A DNA stretch of 64,000 nucleotides. Origin: Neobacillus mesonae (GTDB taxonomy: Bacteria > Bacillota > Bacilli > Paenibacillales > Paenibacillaceae). Each line of letters starts with the position of its first letter. Positions within the stretch are counted from its first letter, which is position 1. Shown piece after piece: positions 25,632 through 33,943 of the stretch. The notes below the pieces were generated by a model that saw only the letters and a list, made by a program, of their open reading frames with translations, did no database searches and was not told where the DNA came from. The stretch is from NCBI GenBank assembly GCA_023715865.1, contig JAMBOW010000001.1:372001-436000 (forward strand). The letters run 5' to 3'. Made by a program: the position numbers and the translations under genes.

Positions 25632-26480
25632 ATGCAGCGGCAAAGTCACCTTGTTACACAGCAAAATCCCCGTTTTTTTTGTTACCCGGAATCCGTAGGT
25701 ATGTACTCTGATACGCCCAAACATTCTGTGACGAGGCAAAAAGGGGCACTGAATAATTTTAATATTCATTACGTCGCTTCTGGAAAAGGCTACATTGAGA
25801 TTGAAGGGGTGCTGCAAGAATTGGGAGCGGGAGATGCCTTCTTGTACTTTCCGCACCAAGAGCAAAAGTATTTCAGCAGCCAAAATGAACCGTGGGATAT
25901 CCGCTGGGTTCATTTTTACGGCAGTAATTTGACAGAGTATATGCTGGATCGAGGCTTTCAGCATCATAGGATATGGACATTAAGAAATCCGGCGGAATGG
26001 GAGAAGGCTCACATGGAACTGCTGTGTGAAGCAGAAAACAACAAAATGTTGAATCCGGTTATCTTATCATCACTGACCTACGCTGTGATTACGGAATTTA
26101 TTCATCAGGCGGTTCCGCGGACAGGGGATGGAAGCAAGACAGGAGGTTCGGTCCAGCGTATTATGGAATTGCTCCCAGAGCTTCAGCAGGAGGCCGTAAA
26201 GCCGTTTGAACTTGAGGTGTGGGCAAACAAAGCGGGAGTCAGCGTTCATTATTTTTGCAAATTGTTCCGCAAGGCGATCGCCATGACGCCGATGGATTTT
26301 GTGACACAGTGCAGACTTCAACATGCGAAGCAGGCTCTGCTTGTGGAGGAGCAGCGCACAATTGGGGAGATCGCAGCAGAAGCGGGATATCCAAGCAGCA
26401 GCTATTTTAACCGCAAGTTCTTAGAGCACGAAGGAGTAACACCTACGGAGTATCGAAGATTATTTGGCGGTACGAACTGA
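25632..26480 (+). CDS. AraC-family transcriptional regulator
   Basis: The 282-residue cytoplasmic regulator has an N-terminal cupin-like sensor domain (about 25-130: NNFNIHYVASGKGYIEIEG, LGAGDAFLYFPHQEQKY) and a C-terminal double helix-turn-helix (FELEVWANKAGVSVHYFCKLF; TIGEIAAEAGYPSSSYFNRK). Ribosome binding site GGAGGAGTAGG lies before ATG 25632. The divergent placement suggests it controls the Gfo/Idh-aldo/keto reductase pair in response to a sugar. Confidence 0.9.
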   Translation: MQRQSHLVTQQNPRFFCYPESVGMYSDTPKHSVTRQKGALNNFNIHYVASGKGYIEIEGVLQELGAGDAFLYFPHQEQKYFSSQNEPWDIRWVHFYGSNLTEYMLDRGFQHHRIWTLRNPAEWEKAHMELLCEAENNKMLNPVILSSLTYAVITEFIHQAVPRTGDGSKTGGSVQRIMELLPELQQEAVKPFELEVWANKAGVSVHYFCKLFRKAIAMTPMDFVTQCRLQHAKQALLVEEQRTIGEIAAEAGYPSSSYFNRKFLEHEGVTPTEYRRLFGGTN

Positions 26481-26579
26481 GAAATAGGAAGTATTTACTT
26501 GATAACAGCACTGCAACTTTTCATATGATCAAGCGTTAAATGATATAGCTTCGTTAGCACACGGGAGGTTATGACATCG

Positions 26580-26921
26580 ATGAGAACACGAAGACTCATT
26601 ATCATTTCTGTTATTTTTGGCTTTATACTCACAACAATTTCACCTGTATTTGATTCAGTGACCGTTACGGGTTATGAACAGTTAGAGAATCACAAGTTGG
26701 GAATGCCTATGGCATTTCTAGTTCAGCACACAACTTTAACACCGATGGAGGATGCTTATCCATTTGAGCTCGGGCTACTGGATCCTAGAGAGCATCCAAT
26801 CGGAATTATTCCTTTCTCTTATTTGTTAAGTGTGGTTATTGCAGCGGTTTTTGCTTTTCTAATTCTGTTTGTACTGAACAAAATTCTTTCAAAAATCATC
26901 TTATCTAAGAATAGGCAGTAA
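26580..26921 (+). CDS. Small membrane protein of unknown function
   Basis: The protein is 113 residues from ATG 26580 (116 from ATG 26571). GGGAGG at 26563-26568 is only 2 nt before 26571 but 11 nt before 26580, so the start is uncertain. It has two spans (about residues 5-24 and 79-105), an extracytoplasmic middle and a basic C-terminus. No family was recognised. Confidence 0.6.
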   Translation: MRTRRLIIISVIFGFILTTISPVFDSVTVTGYEQLENHKLGMPMAFLVQHTTLTPMEDAYPFELGLLDPREHPIGIIPFSYLLSVVIAAVFAFLILFVLNKILSKIILSKNRQ

Positions 26922-26923
26922 AC

Positions 26924-27020
26924 AAAAAAAGCAGTATCTCATTACTTGAAATGACTTCTTACGTGTATTCATGCCACTCCACGAAAAGAAATGCATTCCA
27001 AAATAGGAGATGCTGCTTTT
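26924..27020. terminator. Possible shared long hairpin between converging genes
   Basis: AAAAAGCAGTATCTC near 26926-26940 is complementary, with few mismatches, to GAGATGCTGCTTTTT near 27007-27021. The loop is about 66 nt. The T-run on each strand would let it act in both directions, but the long loop makes this tentative. Confidence 0.45.
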
Positions 27021-27033
27021 TATTGTTGTATAA

Positions 27034-28752
27034 TCACTGCTCTGATGTTGGAGCAGGCGGAAACCAAACATGGCGAAGATCAACCCATCCCTGGGAGCCG
27101 GGCTTAATTCCTCTTACTGAGGGAAGAAATGCCGTTCCGAAAGGACGGTCGTACAAAATATGCAAATGATGTTTGTCTATCAGCAGTTGTTCCAATTTTT
27201 GAAGCATTGCTTCCCTCTGAGCCGAATCTTCGGCAGCCATGATGCGGTTTAACTCACACAAAATTTCTTCTTCAAGTGAGGCTTCTACGTGAGTGGACAA
27301 TGTTAAGTAAAGATCGTGACGTCGAAGCGGCTCATCCTTATCTCTCAGCAATGAAAACAGAATCAAATCGGACTCCATGCGAATGGGGCCTTTAAAATCC
27401 TCCGGGAGAAATACCTTTACCCTCACCTTGTATCCAAACCTCCCCAGCCGTTCGGCAATATCCATAGCATCCGGCCGATACTGGGGAATTGTGATCAGGA
27501 CGAGATAGGTTCCATCAACGGCTTGGGGACTTGTATGCTCCTCTGCTCCTTGGCTAAAGCTGCCGTCTTCCTCGTACTCTATGCAATTAAAGACATGCTC
27601 ACGAACTGCCGGGTTTCTCAGAGGGCCTTCCTTTCTAGTGTTGCAGGTCAGAAGCTTGCGCACAACCGTATGGGAATTAGACCTGCTTAAATCCTGCCGG
27701 TTTTCTTTCGTACTGCTAAGCAGAACATGAAAGAGCGGGTCTGTTCCGTCCTGGGACTCAGCTTCCTGTTCCGGAAGAGTCCACGGAATCTGAATAATCT
27801 CCACAACATCCAGATGAGGCCTGGACCAAAAATAGGCAGGGAAAGCTTCAAGAATGCACATGCTTGAGCTGAGCTCAGTAACTCTAAAGGGACCTGTTCC
27901 GCTAATTCGGCCCTTTACATGCTCTGTGGCTTCTTCCTGGTCGGAAGGAACAATGACCGCCCGGCTCGTACATAAAAAAGCCAAAAAATGTTCGTTTGGA
28001 ACTGCTAGTGTAAACTTCACGCTTGTGCTGCTCAGGGCTGTGATGGAGGCAATCGACTGTACCATAAAATTGTATAAAAGCGGCTCCTTGTGCTGCTGCA
28101 TACGTTCGAATGTAAACACGATATCATCTGCGGTCAAAGTTTTTCCGTGATGAAAATGTACATCCTTACGAAGATAGAAAGTCCACGTCATCCGATCTGG
28201 ACTGACATCAAAATCATGTGCAAGATGAGGGATGATATCGCCATATTCATTCCGGGTCAGAAGTCCGTCATACACGTGACTGGCCACAAAGGACTCAGCC
28301 AGCAGGTTCATATACAAAGGGTCTATCGTATGAATCTGCTGGCGCAGAGGGAGCCGTAGAATATCAATTTGTTCTTTATCCTCGTTCACTTTTGTGTGAT
28401 GACCGAAATAACGCATCAGCCAGCCCTGCAAGCGTTCCGGAAGTTTAGTGGAATCCGTATAAACTTTTATATCATCCATTACTTTCTTTATCTCATGCCG
28501 GTCAATGGCTTTAATCATGGAGATGGCGGCAATCTCCTCCGGGTCGACCAGGAACTTGAGTTCTGACCGCTTTCCCCGGCCTCGTTGTGAATGCCATTCA
28601 ATCCAGCCGTTTGCTTCCATCCTGCGTATAATGTTCAGCGCGTTACGGTGAGTGCATTCGAGCGTTTCTGCCATCTCATCTAGTGTTATCTGTACTGATG
28701 CTTCATTTCCGTAATAACCATGAAGCCGTAAGAATTGGGAATGGAGTTTCAA
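27034..28752 (-). CDS. SgrR-type regulator: winged-helix DNA-binding plus solute-binding domain
   Basis: The 572-residue protein has an N-terminal helix-turn-helix (about 1-70: VQITLDEMAETLECTHRNALNIIRRM) linked to a periplasmic-binding-protein family 5 (oligopeptide/nickel) domain (about 150-560: VYDGLLTRNEYGDIIPHLAHDF; WTFYLRKDVHFHHGKTLTADDIVFTF). There is no signal peptide, so the binding domain is a cytoplasmic sensor, as in E. coli SgrR. The ligand and target are unknown. It is divergent from the DUF4173 membrane protein. Confidence 0.85.
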   Translation of the reverse strand: MKLHSQFLRLHGYYGNEASVQITLDEMAETLECTHRNALNIIRRMEANGWIEWHSQRGRGKRSELKFLVDPEEIAAISMIKAIDRHEIKKVMDDIKVYTDSTKLPERLQGWLMRYFGHHTKVNEDKEQIDILRLPLRQQIHTIDPLYMNLLAESFVASHVYDGLLTRNEYGDIIPHLAHDFDVSPDRMTWTFYLRKDVHFHHGKTLTADDIVFTFERMQQHKEPLLYNFMVQSIASITALSSTSVKFTLAVPNEHFLAFLCTSRAVIVPSDQEEATEHVKGRISGTGPFRVTELSSSMCILEAFPAYFWSRPHLDVVEIIQIPWTLPEQEAESQDGTDPLFHVLLSSTKENRQDLSRSNSHTVVRKLLTCNTRKEGPLRNPAVREHVFNCIEYEEDGSFSQGAEEHTSPQAVDGTYLVLITIPQYRPDAMDIAERLGRFGYKVRVKVFLPEDFKGPIRMESDLILFSLLRDKDEPLRRHDLYLTLSTHVEASLEEEILCELNRIMAAEDSAQREAMLQKLEQLLIDKHHLHILYDRPFGTAFLPSVRGIKPGSQGWVDLRHVWFPPAPTSEQ

Positions 28753-28888
28753 GCGTAATTCAACCCCTTATTAAAATACGAAATATATATCCTTGAAATT
28801 TCTATTTATTTTCTTATTTTAACACCTAAAATTAGGATTATAAACAGGATTTTGTATTGCTCATTTTTTAATTTTGGGGGAAGCTCTA

Positions 28889-30496
28889 ATGAATTTGAAT
28901 TTAACTGTATGGAAATCACCGGCGCGCAGCCTGTACACACTCATCGCTGCTTTAATGCTTGCTGTTATTCACCAGTATCTTTTTTTTGAACATATTCCTG
29001 GTATTTCTGTACCTGTGTTTGTTATCTTGTTCTACTGCTTTATGCTCGGATTTGCCGGAGACCGGCTTAACGTATTATCAAAATTCAACCTATTTATGTT
29101 TGCCATTATTTTTGTGCTGTCACTGACTTATTTGCTGTTTAATAATCCGATTTTTTATGTGCTCAACTTTTTGTTCATACCGCTGTTGGTTGCTTTCCAT
29201 ATGACTCTGCTTATGGGGTATAAGCCCAGACATTGGTCAGAGCTTGGAGTTATTAAAGACATATTGATGCATTTGATTCCAAGAACAATGAGGCATTTTG
29301 TTACAGCTTTCACCAGTGTTACTTCTTCGTATTCCAATAAAGTAAATGAGGGTTCAAAAGCGGTTACTCGTAAAATTTTTATCGGGCTGGCCATATCTGC
29401 TCCGCTGCTTGTCTTCGTTATTTCCTTGTTATCTTCTGCCGACGGATTGTTTGAGAAATTGATGGTGGGTATACCGGAATGGCTGGATCAAATTACATAT
29501 AGTGAAGGCTTCTTTCGATTCATGTGGATCTTTATATTTACGTTGTTGTTTTTTGGGTATGTATATGGCTTTGTGCGGCCTACATTTAAGAAAAAGCCCG
29601 ATCCAGCGACGTCCCACTGGAGGAAAGAAGCATTGCTGGAAACTCCGGAAACTGACACAGAGGGAAGTGAGGGTGAATTAAGGGCAGGAGCAGTTGAACA
29701 GCATGGCAGGTTAACAGGAGACGATCCTTACGCCTTAAGCCTGCGAATTGATCCAGTCATTGCCGTTACCGTGCTTACCATGGTGAATGTCGTTTATTTG
29801 ATCTTTGTTACGCTGCAGTTTTCCTATCTGTTTGGAGCCTTTGAGGGGGCACTGCCTGAGGGAATGACCTATGCAGACTATGCAAGACAAGGCTTTGCCG
29901 AACTGATGATTGTTGCACTGCTTAATTTCGGTATTTTGATGACGGCTTTGCTGTATGTGAATGATAAAGGAACAAGATTACTTCGTTTGTTTAAAAAAGT
30001 GATGCTTTATATCCTTGTAATCTGCTCTATCATCATTTTATACTCTGCTTTTTCGAGATTAACACTTTATGAAGAAGCCTATGGATTTACGTATCTGCGT
30101 TTCTTAGTGCATGCTTTTATGCTGTTTTTGGCGGTCTTGATGATCATTGCCGGACTGCGCATTCACTTTGAACGAATCCCTTTGTCGAAATGTTATATCG
30201 TCTTTGGTCTCACCGCTTATGTTATTATCAATTATGCAGGCATGGACCATTACATTGCTGAGAAAAATATCGAGCGGTACCGGATTCATCAGAAGATGGA
30301 TGAAAATTTCCTTACCTCGCTGTCCCTGGATGCGGTTCCGACTTTAATTGAGTTCAGTGATGAATACCCAGAGATTCAAAATGATCTAAAAGCAGATTAT
30401 AATAGGCTTATTGAGGAAGAAAAGGCATGGCAGTCATTTAATGTGGCCGAGTACCAGGCTCTCAAAGCGTTGAAGCAGCACTTTGGAGAACAATAA
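28889..30496 (+). CDS. Polytopic membrane protein, DUF4173/DUF4153-like
   Basis: The 535-residue protein has about eleven predicted spans, a charged cytoplasmic loop near residues 235-285 and a hydrophilic C-terminal tail of about 80 residues. The start is ATG 28889, 8 nt after GGGGGAAG; the TTG at 28874 lies before the Shine-Dalgarno. Family recognition rests on overall layout and segments such as DPYALSLRIDPVIAVTVLTMVN. The function of the family is not known. It is followed closely by HD and CYTH genes on the same strand. Confidence 0.7.
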   Translation: MNLNLTVWKSPARSLYTLIAALMLAVIHQYLFFEHIPGISVPVFVILFYCFMLGFAGDRLNVLSKFNLFMFAIIFVLSLTYLLFNNPIFYVLNFLFIPLLVAFHMTLLMGYKPRHWSELGVIKDILMHLIPRTMRHFVTAFTSVTSSYSNKVNEGSKAVTRKIFIGLAISAPLLVFVISLLSSADGLFEKLMVGIPEWLDQITYSEGFFRFMWIFIFTLLFFGYVYGFVRPTFKKKPDPATSHWRKEALLETPETDTEGSEGELRAGAVEQHGRLTGDDPYALSLRIDPVIAVTVLTMVNVVYLIFVTLQFSYLFGAFEGALPEGMTYADYARQGFAELMIVALLNFGILMTALLYVNDKGTRLLRLFKKVMLYILVICSIIILYSAFSRLTLYEEAYGFTYLRFLVHAFMLFLAVLMIIAGLRIHFERIPLSKCYIVFGLTAYVIINYAGMDHYIAEKNIERYRIHQKMDENFLTSLSLDAVPTLIEFSDEYPEIQNDLKADYNRLIEEEKAWQSFNVAEYQALKALKQHFGEQ

Positions 30497-30534
30497 CTGA
30501 TCTGTATCGATAAGGAATGAGGGTGTTAGATTGT

Positions 30535-31197
30535 ATGGCGTATTTGTCGGAAGCCGAGCAGCATATATTGAAATCTGCCGAGGCATACGTAAAGCATGAA
30601 TTAGGAAGTGAGAAGACCGGACATGACTGGTGGCATATCCATCGGGTAGTTCAGACAGCAGCCAAAATCGCCGCAGAGGAAAATGCTAACATGTTTATTT
30701 GCATGCTGGCTGCCTATCTTCATGACATTGCGGACGAGAAGCTGAACCCGTCTAAAGAAGAGGGGATGGCGAAGGTCGAGAAGTGGCTGCACGATCATGA
30801 CGTTGTAGACGAGGACCAAAAGCACATCCTCCTTATTATTTCCACAATGTCTTATAATGGCGGACATAACCCGCCGATGAGTACTTTAGAAGGAAAAGTT
30901 GTACAGGATGCGGACAGGCTTGATGCGGTTGGAGCGATATCGGTCGCCAGGGCCTTTGTTTATGCAGGCTCTAAAGGTCATTTGATTTACGATCCTTCCA
31001 TTAAGCCAAGAGATGAAATGACGAAAGAGCAATATCGAAATGAGAAAAATACGGCTATCAATCATTTCTATGAGAAGCTGCTGAAGCTAAAGGATTTAAT
31101 GAATACCGATTACGGACGTCAGCTTGCAGCACAAAGACATGAATTTATGGAGCATTACTTAGAGCAGTTTTTCAATGAATGGGAAGGCAAGCTATAA
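30535..31197 (+). CDS. HD-domain phosphohydrolase (YedJ-like)
   Basis: The protein is 220 residues from ATG 30535 (226 from ATG 30517). GAGGG at 30519-30523 favours 30535. The HD metal ligands appear as HDWWHIHRV, AAYLHDIAD (His-Asp) and VQDADRLDAVGAISVARAF. It probably hydrolyses a nucleotide or phosphate ester in the cytoplasm; the substrate is unknown. It lies 38 nt upstream of the CYTH gene. Confidence 0.85.
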   Translation: MAYLSEAEQHILKSAEAYVKHELGSEKTGHDWWHIHRVVQTAAKIAAEENANMFICMLAAYLHDIADEKLNPSKEEGMAKVEKWLHDHDVVDEDQKHILLIISTMSYNGGHNPPMSTLEGKVVQDADRLDAVGAISVARAFVYAGSKGHLIYDPSIKPRDEMTKEQYRNEKNTAINHFYEKLLKLKDLMNTDYGRQLAAQRHEFMEHYLEQFFNEWEGKL

Positions 31198-31234
31198 ACA
31201 CACAAATATAAGATAGATAGAGGAGCCATATTAG

Positions 31235-31735
31235 ATGGGAATTGAAATAGAACGCAAATTTCTGTTAACGGCATATCCTGCAGCTTTAATTCAAGCTGGA
31301 GAAATTGTGATTCAGAAGGAGCAGTTTATTGAACAGACGTACTTGGCACTGGATGGTGATCAGGAGATCAGGGCCAGGAAAATAACCGATCTAGCTACAA
31401 ACGAAGTGGAATATACGCATACTTTTAAAAAAGGATTTGGTCTTGCTCGTGAAGAAGTGGAATATACCATTTCAGCAGGGCTTTATGAGCAGATAATACA
31501 CGCCCACGGAACGATTGCCTTAACCAAAAAAAGAACAACAGCAGAGTGGAACAATACGATTATAGAAATCGATGAATATGATCAGATCAAACTTGCCGTA
31601 CTTGAGGTAGAATTTCCATCGCTCCAGGAAGCGAAGGCGTTTGAGGCTCCAGCGTGGTTCGGACAGGATATCAGCACGAGCAAGGAGTACAGCAATAAAA
31701 AAGTGTGGAGAGATCTGCAGGAACAAGCCAAATGA
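31235..31735 (+). CDS. CYTH-domain protein (triphosphate tunnel phosphatase family)
   Basis: The 166-residue protein has the signature GIEIERKFLL at the extreme N-terminus and alternating charged strands (EIRARKI, EYTHTFKKGFG, REEVEYTI, KLAVLEVEFPS) forming the eight-strand tunnel. Such proteins bind inorganic triphosphate or thiamine triphosphate with metals. It has an AGAGGAG ribosome binding site. A short terminator follows. Confidence 0.88.
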   Translation: MGIEIERKFLLTAYPAALIQAGEIVIQKEQFIEQTYLALDGDQEIRARKITDLATNEVEYTHTFKKGFGLAREEVEYTISAGLYEQIIHAHGTIALTKKRTTAEWNNTIIEIDEYDQIKLAVLEVEFPSLQEAKAFEAPAWFGQDISTSKEYSNKKVWRDLQEQAK

Positions 31736-31783
31736 TGAATTGCTGAATTTATCAAGTGGCGGCATATGGATTGGGATTGAAGG

Positions 31784-31807
31784 AGCCGGCGATTGTCGGC
31801 TTTCTTT
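31784..31807 (+). terminator. Terminator after CYTH gene
   Basis: A 5-bp stem AGCCG/CGGCT (31784-31788 with 31797-31801), extended by G-U pairs, is followed by TTCTTTATTTT. Confidence 0.55.
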
Positions 31808-31904
31808 ATTTTGCCGCAAATTATTTTTCTTGTAACAAAAAGCAGGATGGAGACGTCACTTTAATTGAGATACATATCTTTGTTATTGCAGGGAGGGTTT
31901 TGCG

Positions 31905-33044
31905 ATGTATTCTACACGTCAAAAGACAGGAGCGGTATTTATAGCAGCAGTAATCACTTTATCTGCTCTCTCAGCAAATACAGGCACCGTAAATGCTGCT
32001 ACCAATGTGAAATATGAGATGTATTTGGATACCAGTGAACTAATCAGCGGCAATGCCATTTTACAAAATGGAACCTCTTACTTACCATTGAAAAAGATTG
32101 CTGAGCAGCTCGGAGTGAAGATGGTTCAATCCGGAAACCGATTTTCAATGGCAGGACCTGCTTATTCTTTAGCTATCCGCAAGGGTAGTAAGCAGGCAGT
32201 ACTTAATGGCCGTAGTGTAAAGCTGAGCAGTGCACCTTTCCTTAAAGACAAGGAAATATATGTACCTGCTAAATTTCTAATTGGAGCCTTAAACGGAGAA
32301 GGACTTGAATATAATGCGGATCTAAAGATGATTTTTGCGAGTAATCTAAATACAGGTAACAACCCTAGAAGCTTTGGTGGACTGCAATACGAATTAACCA
32401 AGGATGGTAAGCTGCAGGCTGCTAATAGTCAAGGAATGGTGAAGCAGCTATATGACTTTAACCTAGAAGTCTATAATCCGTATAAGTATGAGTTTACAAA
32501 AACAAATGAAGGATTATTCATCGTAAGTATATATGATATGTACGGGGAGCCGATGGTTCAGCAGCGAATATTTACCGTCATCATTAAAAACGGAGCGGTG
32601 ATCAGACAATCTCATGTAAATTATTTCAAACGCTTTGAAGAAAATGCTGTCGTCTCCATTAGCGGGAATGAGCTGTTGCTAACAGACGGAATAAAGCTGC
32701 GTTTATTGGAAGACGGGACAGGCGGACTGGTTAAAACGTATAATTTGGAAAAATTAGGCGGGGAAACAGGTCATTATTCTGTTGAAGCCGTTGATGAGGA
32801 GTATTTCTTAATTCGTTCAAATGTTAAGGGGTTGCTGACCTATATTGACCGGGAGACGGGGGAACGGGTACCTTTATACAAAGAACTCCTTCCTGCCGTA
32901 GAGCAAGAATATGCGGAAAGTAACGATGTTCCTTATTATGGTGATGAAATTCATTTCAAAGGAAGACAAGGAGATACTTTAGAATTCACGGTTAAAGAGG
33001 GGCTAAGCGGAAAAGTATATACAAAAACGTGGGGAATTCCTTAG
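31905..33044 (+). CDS. Secreted stalk-domain (copper amine oxidase N-terminal-like) protein
   Basis: The 379-residue protein has a signal peptide (cleavage near VNAATN, about residue 32) and a stalk domain at about 37-145 (NGTSYLPLKKIAEQLGVKM; LKDKEIYVPAKFLIGAL). The C-terminal region is unassigned, has propeller-like strands, and ends in a plain tail. GGGAGGG lies 7 nt before ATG 31905. It is likely surface-exposed with unknown function. It is related in its N-terminal half to the protein at 4531-5592. Confidence 0.8.
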   Translation: MYSTRQKTGAVFIAAVITLSALSANTGTVNAATNVKYEMYLDTSELISGNAILQNGTSYLPLKKIAEQLGVKMVQSGNRFSMAGPAYSLAIRKGSKQAVLNGRSVKLSSAPFLKDKEIYVPAKFLIGALNGEGLEYNADLKMIFASNLNTGNNPRSFGGLQYELTKDGKLQAANSQGMVKQLYDFNLEVYNPYKYEFTKTNEGLFIVSIYDMYGEPMVQQRIFTVIIKNGAVIRQSHVNYFKRFEENAVVSISGNELLLTDGIKLRLLEDGTGGLVKTYNLEKLGGETGHYSVEAVDEEYFLIRSNVKGLLTYIDRETGERVPLYKELLPAVEQEYAESNDVPYYGDEIHFKGRQGDTLEFTVKEGLSGKVYTKTWGIP

Positions 33045-33061
33045 CTGTAGCTGTAAAAAGG

Positions 33062-33107
33062 CTAGGGACCGTTGCAGAAATCAACAATTTTTGCTGACGG
33101 TCCTATA
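33062..33107 (+). terminator. Long hairpin after stalk gene
   Basis: GGACCGT near 33065-33071 pairs with ACGGTCC near 33097-33103, with a continuing inner stem GCAGAAAT/ATTTTTGC. There is no clear T-run after the stem, so it may be a terminator or a processing hairpin. Confidence 0.5.
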
Positions 33108-33227
33108 GTATATGTAAAAGAGATTAAGGGCTCATTAATCATATTTTTTATATTGTGAAAACAATCACAAACATTCAACTCCTGCTATGTTAAGTTATGA
33201 TCATAAGATCAAGAGGAGATGAGATCT

Positions 33228-33416
33228 ATGAAGGAAATGATGCCGGATCAGATGACTCGTATGTATCTGCAGCACTGTTACAATTGCGAGGATGCAGCAG
33301 CCTGCACTACAGAAGAAGATTGTTTAACCTGCTGGACAGAGTATGGAATGTTTGACGCCAGGGATGAAGAACAGACAGAAAATTCGGAGCATTTCTTGAG
33401 ACTCATGCAGGTATAG
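33228..33416 (+). CDS. Small cysteine-rich protein (62 aa)
   Basis: The protein starts at ATG 33228, 9 nt after AGAGGAG (33212-33218); ATG 33219 overlaps the end of that site. It contains five cysteines in HCYNCEDAAAC and DCLTCWTEYG, that is two CxxC pairs plus one, spaced as in small zinc or iron-sulfur knuckles. The rest is acidic and the N-terminus is Met-rich. It has no signal peptide. It is monocistronic with its own terminator. The function is unknown. Confidence 0.65.
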   Translation: MKEMMPDQMTRMYLQHCYNCEDAAACTTEEDCLTCWTEYGMFDARDEEQTENSEHFLRLMQV

Positions 33417-33471
33417 GAAACTAAATATACGGATATATGAGTGACTAGAAAGTCATAGGTACAGCTTATCA

Positions 33472-33510
33472 GAAGCATGAAGGCGTATGCGTACGACTTG
33501 ATGCTTTTTT
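33472..33510 (+). terminator. Rho-independent terminator of the Cys-rich gene
   Basis: AAGCAT/ATGCTT forms the base, with inner AAG/CTT and CGTA/TACG pairs stacked around the loop. It is followed by TTTTTT. Confidence 0.8.
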
Positions 33511-33527
33511 GTTACCTATTATTACAC

Positions 33528-33556
33528 TTCTATAAGACATAGAAAAAGAGTATAAT
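33528..33556 (+). promoter_or_regulatory. Possible promoter of the leader ORF-yidC unit
   Basis: A perfect TATAAT at 33551-33556 lies 28 nt upstream of the leader start. The best -35 at 17-nt spacing is the weak TTCTAT at 33528-33533. Confidence 0.4.
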
Positions 33557-33583
33557 ATAAAGCATTAAAGGAGGTGAATCCTT

Positions 33584-33943
33584 TTGCTATGGTTTGAGCT
33601 TCAAGATCTGCAGCATTTGATCCCATATTTAGCATCCGCAGGCTTGGTATTTGCGGTCACCTGTGCATCGCTTCTACATCTTATAGGAAGAATAGAGGAA
33701 TTTGGAGTACAGGGTACTGCGAAATGGCCGGAATTTGTTCCAAGTCAGAGCTTGACGTGCGAAAAGCGAGCTGTGCGGTCCATTATAAGAATGATCCGCC
33801 GCATGAAAATATCGCCTGATGATGATTCGGATGAATGCCTTCTCTCGTTGATACAGCGTAAGAACGATCAACGAGGAGGATATATATGGAACAATCAAAA
33901 GGATTCGCTCGAAATAAACGGACGATTAGGCTATACGGTATAG
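33584..33943 (+). CDS. MifM-like leader peptide: membrane-inserted candidate translation-arrest sensor upstream of yidC
   Basis: This 119-codon ORF starts at TTG 33584 behind an almost ideal AAAGGAGGTGA (33567-33576), so it is surely translated. Residues about 11-34 form one transmembrane segment. The cytoplasmic part then carries a basic stretch and an acidic run, RSIIRMIRRMKISPDDDSDE (residues 65-84). From memory, B. subtilis MifM stalls ribosomes with RITTWIRKVFRMN-SPVN-DEED (residues 69-89). Isoleucine, two arginines, the Met, the Ser-Pro and the acidic run all correspond in order. MifM sits upstream of yidC2 and induces it when membrane insertion fails. Here too the next gene is a yidC. 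Its frame continues 58 nt into yidC, unlike the non-overlapping layout I recall for MifM. The arrest function is inferred. Confidence 0.8.
   Translation: MLWFELQDLQHLIPYLASAGLVFAVTCASLLHLIGRIEEFGVQGTAKWPEFVPSQSLTCEKRAVRSIIRMIRRMKISPDDDSDECLLSLIQRKNDQRGGYIWNNQKDSLEINGRLGYTV
33838..33879 (+). promoter_or_regulatory. RNA hairpin sequestering the yidC Shine-Dalgarno
   Basis: TCTCGTTGAT (33843-33852) pairs with ATCAACGAGG (33867-33876) over ten base pairs, one of them G-U, with a 14-nt loop. CCT (33838-33840) pairs with AGG (33877-33879) after a 2-nt bulge. The whole AGGAGG of yidC (33874-33879) is therefore buried. A ribosome stalled on leader codons 80-84 (33821-33835) would cover mRNA to about 33836-33848 and melt the 5' arm. 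Confidence 0.8.

Noticed and set aside
33584..33943. Treating the 119-codon frame as noise before yidC
   Set aside because: The AAAGGAGGTGA site, clean membrane segment, arrest-like motif and matched hairpin together make noise unlikely.
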